Shown here in pieces: positions 1 through 4,829 of a stretch of DNA of 5,380 nt (positions are counted from its first letter, which is position 1; every line of letters starts with the position of its first letter). Under the pieces are notes generated by a model. It made no database searches. It was given only the letters and a program-made list of their open reading frames with translations, and was not told the origin of the DNA. This DNA is from Candidatus Thiothrix singaporensis (GTDB lineage Bacteria; Pseudomonadota; Gammaproteobacteria; Thiotrichales; Thiotrichaceae). The position numbers were made by a program, and so were the translations under genes. The DNA is taken from positions 2,385,954 to 2,391,333 of the forward strand of contig CP059265.1 in NCBI GenBank assembly GCA_013693955.1. Reading direction: 5' to 3'.

Positions 1-530
1 GCCTACCGCTACCACATCCTCGACATGCGCACGGTGGATTGCGGCGTGCTGCTGGCGCAGGACACGCCGGAAGCGTTGGTGATGGCGATACTGTGCGATT
101 TCCGTGGGCAACCCGCCGGTGAGGTGGTGAAACTGATCGCCTCACGCCTGCGGATGCTGTTCCGTGACGACGAGCAGGGGTTCAGCAACCACTTCGCCAT
201 GCTGGAAATCCTGGCGCAAAACCGCGACCTGGAGCAGGAAATACAGGAGACCAAAGAGATGCTTACCCAGATTGATGTGACCCGCTTCGCTTCCTACCAA
301 TGGGGCTGGGAAGCGGCGATGGAAAAATGCAGGAAGCCCTGCAACAGAAAGAGCGGCAGGTACGGGAAGCGCTGCAACAGAAAGAGCGGCAGGAAAAACA
401 ACTGAAGTCTGCCGCAGCCCACTTGCTGGCCATGAAAACACTCGACAACCAAGCGATTGCCGACTTGCTGGGGTTGCCGCTGGAAACGGTGGCGGAAATC
501 GCCCGGCAGGGTGATTCCACCCAGCACTGA
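1..530 (+). pseudogene. Rpn-family recombination-promoting nuclease/putative transposase, C-terminal part, frameshifted
   Basis: The gene is open from the left edge (frame 1, beginning AYRYHILDMRTVDCG), so its N-terminus lies outside the window. The stretches YRYHILDMR and ALVMAILCDFRG, followed by a helical tail, are typical of the region after the PD-(D/E)XK catalytic core of Rpn/YhgA-like proteins, DNA nucleases linked to RecA-independent recombination and mobile DNA. Frame 1 fits up to about 325, then turns into a basic nonsense tail ending at 405. The genuine tail is in the +3 frame from about 327: two 11-residue repeats (EALQQKERQVR, EALQQKERQEK) and a helical end resembling LDNQAIADLLGLPLETVAEI, with TGA at 528-530. 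Adding one A to the A5 run at 323-327 joins the two parts as WEAAMEKMQEALQQ. The break may be a sequencing indel or a true mutation. It converges with the toxin-antitoxin remnant. The family call is from memory of the family's look; the catalytic core is not visible. Confidence 0.75.
333..398 (+). repeat. Two tandem 33-bp units inside the Rpn-like gene
   Basis: Two adjacent 33-bp units, 333-365 and 366-398, encode EALQQKERQVR and EALQQKERQEK. Their first 27 bases differ at one position. The 11-residue period gives a charged, glutamine-rich helix, as is common in the variable tails of Rpn-like proteins, where copy number varies between relatives. Confidence 0.85.
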
Positions 531-591
531 CCTGCCGCCCGGATTAGGTGTTCAATGAAGCTGATAGATGCGTTGCTTGATCAGGGTTTGC

Positions 592-690
592 TTATTCATC
601 GGCTGCAAGGTGCGGGAGCGGGCGAAAAACCTCGTGCTTCTCGACCAAGTAGATGACGATACAAGCATCCAGGTAAATGGTCGGCGTCAC
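592..690 (-). pseudogene. Truncated PIN-domain (VapC-like) toxin remnant
   Basis: A GTG start at 688-690 overlaps the antitoxin TGA (687-689) in a GTGA arrangement, usual for coupled toxin-antitoxin genes. The product begins VTPTIYLDACIVIYLVEKHE, which matches the first strand and helix of PIN-domain ribonucleases, with the first metal-binding aspartate in YLDAC. It stops with TAA at 592-594 after 32 residues, whereas PIN toxins are usually about 130. If one base is dropped from the run of five at 625-629, the frame runs on only to a TGA at 552-554 (about 45 residues). Either way the other acidic active-site residues are missing, so this is a dead remnant. The missing part lies towards the Rpn-like gene, which suggests a deletion or insertion there. 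Confidence 0.6.
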
Positions 691-949
691 TCGTCACCCC
701 AAGCATTCCGGTTTTCCTGAATGGTGCTGTCGATTTCCGCCGGATTGCCGGGGGACGGGAACGATAGTGGGGTAAAATTAGCCATGCCAGCGTATCCACC
801 ACATTCCCTTTCGCGCTTGCCATGCCATCCTCGACGGCCTCATTATTCAGCAACGTCAGGATAACCTTGGTTGGGCGTGAAATTTTGACATTCTCCAGGA
901 GCTGCACGGTGCCATCCGGATTGATGATGGCTTCTACTGCTTGCAACAT
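687..949 (-). pseudogene. VapB-like antitoxin, single frameshift
   Basis: ATG at 947-949 has a strong ribosome binding site (AAGGAG, minus strand of 955-960, 5 nt spacing). The product starts MLQAVEAIINPDGTVQLLEN and continues VKISRPTKVILTLLNNE, the short beta-rich N-terminal DNA-binding segment seen in a class of small antitoxins paired with PIN toxins. After about residue 54 (GNVVDTL) the frame becomes implausible. One frame over, the sequence reads MANFTPLSFPSPGNPAEIDS and then TIQENRNAWGDE with TGA at 687-689. That tail, an acidic toxin-binding helix ending in a Trp-Gly-Asp-Glu, is what such antitoxins carry. One base is missing near 780-790. Restored length is about 87 residues. It partners the PIN remnant, with which its stop overlaps. 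Homology is judged by appearance only. Confidence 0.6.
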
Positions 950-979
950 GTTAGCTCCTTGTAGTTTGGCTATGACGCT

Positions 980-1009
980 AGTGTATCCATTTTTCCTGCA
1001 AATACTCAA
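980..1009 (-). promoter_or_regulatory. Possible sigma70 promoter for the antitoxin gene
   Basis: On the minus strand, TTGAGT (1004-1009) and TACACT (980-985) are separated by 18 bp and lie about 30 bp upstream of the antitoxin start. Each hexamer matches consensus at four positions, so this is only a candidate. Confidence 0.3.
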
Positions 1010-1012
1010 AAA

Positions 1013-1064
1013 TCTCCAGCAGGCGATTGGCCAACACACCCTGGCTCGATGAAGTTGCTGGAGA
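1013..1064. repeat. Perfect 9-bp inverted repeat between the array and the toxin-antitoxin remnant
   Basis: TCTCCAGCA at 1013-1021 is the exact reverse complement of TGCTGGAGA at 1056-1064, with 34 bp between. The spacer contains the 8-bp palindrome TTGGCCAA (1027-1034). It lies just upstream of the antitoxin's possible promoter and at the trailer end of the array. No T-run follows on either strand, so it is not a standard terminator. It could be an operator or chance. Confidence 0.45.
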
Positions 1065-1080
1065 ACCAGCGCAAGCTATG

Positions 1081-1106
1081 AGCTTAATACCTTATTCATC
1101 TCAAAC
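1081..1106 (-). repeat. Degenerate terminal CRISPR repeat with a 10-bp internal deletion
   Basis: Compared with the 36-nt consensus this copy lacks the internal AGGTAACCAT and has AG in place of the first two bases; the other 24 bases are unchanged. Degenerate last repeats are typical of the leader-distal end, so this marks the old end of the array. The spacer beyond it (1107-1139) is the oldest. Confidence 0.9.
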
Positions 1107-2972
1107 CATCTGTCCCGCCACAATAGGCGGGATTCCACGGTCTTAATACCTTATTCATCAGGTAACCATTCAAACCTTGACGACTTCTGCGTGCAAAGAC
1201 TGACCGAGTCTTAATACCTTATTCATCAGGTAACCATTCAAACCTTTGAAGAGTTGATGAATCATCCCTCGTTTCAGCGTCTTAATACCTTATTCATCAG
1301 GTAACCATTCAAACGAGTGGGCGGACTACATGGTGACGCAAGCGTGGGTCTTAATACCTTATTCATCAGGTAACCATTCAAACGGCGTAAAACCGCCAGT
1401 ATGGGCATTGTGGACAGGTCTTAATACCTTATTCATCAGGTAACCATTCAAACATAACTGAAATCCGAGCCTAGCTCTGGATTAAGGTCTTAATACCTTA
1501 TTCATCAGGTAACCATTCAAACGGATGTTAATTTGGCTGGCGGTTGCGCCGATTGGTCTTAATACCTTATTCATCAGGTAACCATTCAAACCTGGAAAAT
1601 TTGAAGGCGTCGGTTACCGAAGCTTGTCTTAATACCTTATTCATCAGGTAACCATTCAAACAGTCGTTTTGTCCCTTGGCTTGTCCCAGCTATGTCTTAA
1701 TACCTTATTCATCAGGTAACCATTCAAACCACGAAGATTGAAAAGCACTACTTTAACAACCCGTCTTAATACCTTATTCATCAGGTAACCATTCAAACTG
1801 ATCTACATTCCGCAGGCTTCGTCCACGGTACGTCTTAATACCTTATTCATCAGGTAACCATTCAAACACAACCGTCTTTTACTTACGACCCTGAAAAATC
1901 GTCTTAATACCTTATTCATCAGGTAACCATTCAAACAAGAAGCAAATCACGAAGGTGGAAAAACACTACGTCTTAATACCTTATTCATCAGGTAACCATT
2001 CAAACGCCTTGGTTCGCTCAATGCTAACGCCGCTCACGGTCTTAATACCTTATTCATCAGGTAACCATTCAAACGCACAAAGCCAACCGAATCAAGGTTT
2101 TACCTCGTCTTAATACCTTATTCATCAGGTAACCATTCAAACGACGGGACTTGACGCAAACGTCGTCAACTCCGCGTCTTAATACCTTATTCATCAGGTA
2201 ACCATTCAAACCGGTCTTGCGCTCGGAATACTAGGCACCGGTGCGTCTTAATACCTTATTCATCAGGTAACCATTCAAACATCGGTTTTTGCGGCTATGT
2301 GCTGACCGCGGGGTCTTAATACCTTATTCATCAGGTAACCATTCAAACCCTGTGTCGCTTCCGCAACCGCATATGCGGATAGTCTTAATACCTTATTCAT
2401 CAGGTAACCATTCAAACAGTGGACTGTTGAGTATGAGGTGCTGTAATGGAGTCTTAATACCTTATTCATCAGGTAACCATTCAAACGGGAAACCTTCATT
2501 CAGTGGATGACACACTACGGTCTTAATACCTTATTCATCAGGTAACCATTCAAACTGATAACGGCTGGAATGGTCGTCCTTGCCCTGCGTCTTAATACCT
2601 TATTCATCAGGTAACCATTCAAACTATTTTTCGGCAGGAGGGGCACAGCCCTGCAGCAGTCTTAATACCTTATTCATCAGGTAACCATTCAAACTCTGCT
2701 CAGGATCCCGATGCGGGAACTCCAGCAGTCTTAATACCTTATTCATCAGGTAACCATTCAAACCTAGCCAGTCCCCCAAAGAAGGGACACTGGATGGTGT
2801 CTTAATACCTTATTCATCAGGTAACCATTCAAACCCAAAATAACTAACCTCCAGTGTAGCTGTGAGCTGTCTTAATACCTTATTCATCAGGTAACCATTC
2901 AAACACCAATTAATGTGAATGGCCCAGTGATGGGGAGTCTTAATACCTTATTCATCAGGTAACCATTCAAAC
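1081..2972 (-). CRISPR. CRISPR array, 27 full repeats + 1 degenerate repeat, 27 spacers (type III-B locus)
   Basis: The 36-nt repeat reads, on the plus strand, GTCTTAATACC, then TTATTCATCAGG, then TAACCATTCAAAC. I found 27 full copies with no visible mismatch, starting at 1140, 1208, 1279, 1348, 1418, 1487, 1556, 1626, 1694, 1763, 1832, 1901, 1970, 2039, 2107, 2176, 2245, 2313, 2382, 2451, 2520, 2589, 2659, 2728, 2799, 2869 and 2937. A shortened copy lies at 1081-1106. Spacers are 32-35 nt, mostly 33. Transcription is inferred to be on the minus strand: the degenerate repeat is at the left, the AT-rich leader with boxA is at the right, and the Cmr operon runs the same way. The transcript-sense repeat then begins GTTTGAATGG and ends ATTAAGAC, which would be the 8-nt 5' handle of each crRNA. 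The newest spacer would be 2905-2936. No cas1/cas2 is in the window, and the type III-B label rests on the neighbouring Cmr6. Confidence 0.98.
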
Positions 2973-2980
2973 CCCGGTCG

Positions 2981-3000
2981 TTCCGAAAAACTTTTTGGAA
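2981..3000. repeat. Near-palindrome in the leader next to the first repeat
   Basis: The 20 bp read TTCCGAAAAA then CTTTTTGGAA on the plus strand. The arms TTCC-AAAAA and TTTTT-GGAA are complementary over 9 bp, with one extra G in one arm and a single central base. The element ends 8 bp from the first repeat, the leader-repeat junction where new spacers enter. A role as an adaptation anchoring site or protein-binding site is inference. Confidence 0.6.
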
Positions 3001-3025
3001 TCATGGGGTTGCAAGGCTTTCTTGT

Positions 3026-3045
3026 ATATATCAAAAGAGATATAT
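3026..3045. repeat. AT-rich inverted repeat in the leader
   Basis: ATATATC (3026-3032) and GATATAT (3039-3045) are perfect reverse complements around the loop AAAAGA. The site overlaps the possible extended -10 on the minus strand, so it could be an operator or simply AT-rich promoter DNA. Confidence 0.5.
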
Positions 3046-3240
3046 CGAGTTAGCGTTTTTGGCACGGTTTTTGACGTGTATTTTGGGTGATTTCTCATCA
3101 GTTTGCATCATTGTTGAACACGGCTTTACTGCTCATGCCGCACCGTTTGGATTGGCTGGGTCAGCAACAATAGGTGCAGGATAACATTTTTCAGCGTTGT
3201 ATTCACGCCGAATTGTTATTCCGACAAACAAGGTTTCCAT

Positions 3241-3254
3241 ATTGTTAAAGAGCG
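3241..3254 (-). promoter_or_regulatory. boxA (Nus-factor antitermination element) ahead of the CRISPR leader
   Basis: The minus strand reads CGCTCTTTAACAAT, which contains GCTCTTTAACAAT, the boxA core of the E. coli rRNA operon leaders, where NusB-NusE binds the nascent RNA to block Rho termination. It begins 10 nt after the stop codon of the preceding gene and lies about 270 nt before the first repeat in the transcription direction. boxA elements upstream of CRISPR arrays have been described in enteric bacteria, where they let RNA polymerase cross long untranslated arrays. There is no rRNA gene here, and the array of nearly 1.9 kb is the obvious beneficiary. The match is direct; function is inferred. 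Confidence 0.75.
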
Positions 3255-3264
3255 AGCCGTTTTG

Positions 3265-3717
3265 TCAGGCGGCTTTGCCGGTTTGCCAGTATTGCCAGGT
3301 TAACGATTCCATTAGCCTGGAATATAAGGTCATCTTGCTATTGGCTATCGCCACTTTATTCGGGGGCAGGCTTTGATAACGCCCGGATGTGTAGGCAAAA
3401 TACATGCGGCTATCACGCTCATTCACGAATGTCAGCAGCGTATTTTCATCAATATTGTCGAAAACAAGCTGGTCGTAATCCTTTTTCCAGTCAAAATCTT
3501 GTGGGGAGTCTGGGCAAGGCATGGCGTCAGCCAGCAAAAAGCCGGTGTTTCTCAACTCCAGATGCAGGTCGGTATGCTGGCCAGGCTGATGCAGTACCAG
3601 CAAGCGGGTCTTTTCCTTGATCAGGTTTTCCAGACGGCTGTTATCCACGATCCGGGTCAGGTGCTTGATATTGCCTTCGATTTCCTGGCTAACCTGATCA
3701 CGTATCCATTTCTGGTA
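3265..3717 (-). CDS. Soluble (probably cytosolic) domain of an ancillary membrane protein, no start of its own
   Basis: The frame is open from 3717 (after an in-frame TGA at 3718-3720) to TGA at 3265-3267, 150 codons beginning YQKWIRDQVSQEIEGN. The only in-frame start codons are alternative: CTG in the context KHLTR, and GTG at 3646-3648, which would give 127 residues. Neither has a convincing ribosome binding site. The N-terminal part is helical and charged, consistent with a linker following a membrane helix; the rest mixes beta segments (RLLVLHQPG, LHLELRNTGFLL, DSRMYFAYTSGRYQSL) with helices, and it ends SLTWQYWQTGKAA. It most likely continues the upstream TM protein (3698-4012) through a frameshift near 3700-3720, which would give a protein of about 245 residues. 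I recognise no family motif. A membrane anchor plus cytosolic domain beside cmr genes recalls Csx23-type ancillary effectors, but that is only an analogy. Confidence 0.6.
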   Translation of the reverse strand, partial: YQKWIRDQVSQEIEGNIKHLTRIVDNSRLENLIKEKTRLLVLHQPGQHTDLHLELRNTGFLLADAMPCPDSPQDFDWKKDYDQLVFDNIDENTLLTFVNERDSRMYFAYTSGRYQSLPPNKVAIANSKMTLYSRLMESLTWQYWQTGKAA

Positions 3718-4012
3718 TCAGCAGGAAGGAAAGCCAGCCAATGACGATACCGGCGACCAGCCCGACAGTGGTGTAAGTGAACAGGGTGGACTCATTCTTG
3801 ACGAAGGCTTCATGTTCGCTGCGCTGGTTGCGGATTTTCTCTTCCACCAGCCGGGTTTCGGCACCCAGCACCTGCTTTTGCGCATCCAGCAGTTGTTGCT
3901 GGAGGGCGGGAGGCAGGGCAGCGGGCGCTTCGTCGGCACAGGCCAGGCCGGAGAACAGCAGGCAGCCCGCCAACAGCCAGCGGGCTTGCAAATGGTGGGT
4001 GGAATGGCTCAC
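3698..4012 (-). CDS. Signal-peptide, single-TM ancillary protein (N-terminal half)
   Basis: I chose the GTG at 4010-4012: it overlaps the preceding TGA (GTGA) and has AGGAG 8 nt upstream (4021-4025). An ATG at 4031-4033 is in frame but lies inside the preceding gene. The 104 residues hold a signal peptide (hydrophobic WLLAGCLLFSGLAC, likely cut after ACA at residue 26; C25 does not sit in a proper lipobox), a short Ala/Pro linker, and a charged, probably coiled-coil helix (about 36-72) resembling LLDAQKQVLGAETRLVEEK. One TM helix follows at about 78-99 (FTYTTVGLVAGIVIGWLSFL). The frame ends PEMDT just after the helix, and an overlapping open frame then encodes a soluble domain. The expected topology is periplasmic N-terminus and cytoplasmic C-terminus. 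It is translationally coupled to the TIR-like gene, so the two products probably act together. Family not recognised. Confidence 0.7.
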   Translation of the reverse strand: MSHSTHHLQARWLLAGCLLFSGLACADEAPAALPPALQQQLLDAQKQVLGAETRLVEEKIRNQRSEHEAFVKNESTLFTYTTVGLVAGIVIGWLSFLLIPEMDT

Positions 4013-4326
4013 TTCAGGCTCTCCTGCAAGCATTTCTTCAAGGTGGCGTGCATGTTGGCGACCGCCAGCGCCGAGTGTTGGCGCAACACGGCATATTCGG
4101 CGTCGCCGATCCGCCCGTCATAATACACCACCAGCGTTTTGTCTGGCTGCTGCCTGAGCGTATCCACCAGCCGTTGCGCCTGCTGCACGCCATCAGCGGA
4201 GGGCTGGTAGGAATACAGGAGCGCATCCGCCCCGGCCAGCAGCGCATCCAGCCCAGCGTTGCCGGTCAGCGGAGCCGTTGCCGTGACGACGTTGCGGGGC
4301 AGGCTGGCCAGCACCCCCGTCTCCAC
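4009..4326 (-). CDS. Alpha/beta C-terminal region of the TIR-like protein, in a third frame
   Basis: Read from a GTG at 4324-4326, this gives 105 residues beginning METGVLASLPRNVVTAT and ending in ATLKKCLQESLK with TGA at 4009-4011. Strand and helix seem to alternate: NVVTATA, then GLDALLAGA, ALLYSYQ, the helix around VQQAQRLVDTLRQQ, TLVVYYDG, GDAEYAVLRQH and ALAVANM. That suggests a Rossmann-like fold. The GTG has no ribosome binding site. Inserting one more GGCT unit at 4334-4345 joins this frame to the upstream one as QQPASQPVGVETGVLA. I therefore read it as the C-terminal domain of the preceding gene, not a separate protein. It could hold a ligand-binding or second catalytic function, but no motif identifies one. 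The TGA overlaps the GTG of the next gene. Confidence 0.6.
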   Translation of the reverse strand: METGVLASLPRNVVTATAPLTGNAGLDALLAGADALLYSYQPSADGVQQAQRLVDTLRQQPDKTLVVYYDGRIGDAEYAVLRQHSALAVANMHATLKKCLQESLK

Positions 4327-4771
4327 GCCAACCGGCTGGCTGGCTGCTGGGTGAGGTGCAGGATGTGGCGCTTCAGGTGCGCAAGGGTGTGTTCCAGCCT
4401 CGGCTTCAGCTTGCTGGCCAAATCCGCCGCACCCTGATAGACAATGAAGTTGAAGTCCTTGATGTCAAAATGAATATCCTCGGCCTTGTTGGTGATGTGG
4501 ATAACCTCTTTGCCAAACGCATGTGCCATGCCCAATTCATAATAGCAATTGGTAGGGCGTGGCTGACATCCGCGACAATGAAATCCGCCTCGTGCAGGCT
4601 TTGCAGGATGTATTCACGAATACTGCCGTTGAAGTGCTGCTTGTCCACCCGGATACAACGGTAGCCAAGCCGTTCAACCGTCTGCTCGACACCAAACAGG
4701 TAGCTATCGCGCAAACGGTCATCATCGGCGAAAGACATGATGACGAAACAGGAGCCTTGGTAGTCGGGCAT
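4009..4771 (-). pseudogene. TIR / nucleoside-2-deoxyribosyltransferase-like ancillary protein, two frame breaks
   Basis: ATG at 4769-4771 has AAGGAG 8 nt upstream, 58 bp after the cmr6 stop. Restored, the product is about 255 residues. Residues 8-14 (CFVIMSF) form the first strand of a flavodoxin-like fold; GYRCIRVDKQ, then a helix with IREYILQSLHEAD, then FIVADVS follow. Next comes NCYYELGMAHAFGK (about 75-88), the N-x-x-YELG motif of a widespread TIR/deoxyribosyltransferase-like domain, whose glutamate (about 79) is the presumed catalytic residue for N-glycosidic bonds, and then DIKDFNFIVYQ. The first frame ends its sense part at ALP (about 4550), and one missing base moves NCYYELG into the next frame. 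A second break lies at a GGCT tandem repeat (4334-4345), before the alpha/beta tail. As sequenced, the first ORF stops at 4406 and lacks the YELG motif. TIR-type proteins in defence often degrade NAD or bind nucleotides; here that is inference. No CARF or SAVED domain is evident. Confidence 0.65.
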
Positions 4772-4829
4772 GGGGTGGTCTCCTTATGTCTGTGCGGTTT
4801 CGATTGCCAGGAATTGTTTGGCCAGCGCC

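Larger units (their letters stand above)
2973..3264 (-). promoter_or_regulatory. CRISPR leader, gene-free
   Basis: These 292 bp between the last repeat and the stop codon of the adjacent minus-strand gene hold no convincing coding frame. They are richer in A/T runs than the flanking genes, as expected of a leader. They contain three notable elements: the near-palindrome at 2981-3000, the AT-rich inverted repeat at 3026-3045, and boxA at 3241-3254. A weak extended -10 (TGATATATAC on the minus strand, 3024-3033) could start transcription about 50 nt before the first repeat, but no good -35 hexamer accompanies it. Where pre-crRNA starts cannot be decided from sequence alone. Confidence 0.7.

Noticed and set aside
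555..656. Small plus-strand ORF beginning MKLIDALLDQGLLIHRLQ (33 codons).
   Set aside because: No clear ribosome binding site, antisense to the PIN remnant, and too short to support.
596..1039. A single 147-codon minus-strand ORF covering the toxin-antitoxin region.
   Set aside because: Its start lies upstream of a well-placed ribosome binding site and ATG at 949, and its second half is out of frame with the recognisable antitoxin tail and PIN start.
978..1040. Minus-strand peptide MLANRLLEIFEYLQEKWIH ending in TAG just upstream of the antitoxin.
   Set aside because: It looks protein-like but is only 19 codons, without a ribosome binding site. It may be a gene remnant, which cannot be shown.
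1113..1132. TCCCGCC/GGCGGGA hairpin as an intrinsic terminator of the array.
   Set aside because: No T-run follows on the minus strand or the plus strand.
2275..2510. ORFs on both strands across the array with a periodic peptide such as LNGYLMNKVLR.
   Set aside because: They are translations of the CRISPR repeat and spacers.
1107..2936. Most spacers (26 of 27) have at least one open frame on the plus strand, many looking protein-like, suggesting acquisition from coding RNA.
   Set aside because: For about 33-nt segments, roughly 94% are expected to have an open frame among three by chance, so this is no evidence. Only the 1730/1937 spacer pair carries real coding information.
3026..3046. IHF binding site in the leader.
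   Set aside because: TATCAA fits the first half of the consensus, but the required TTR half is absent.
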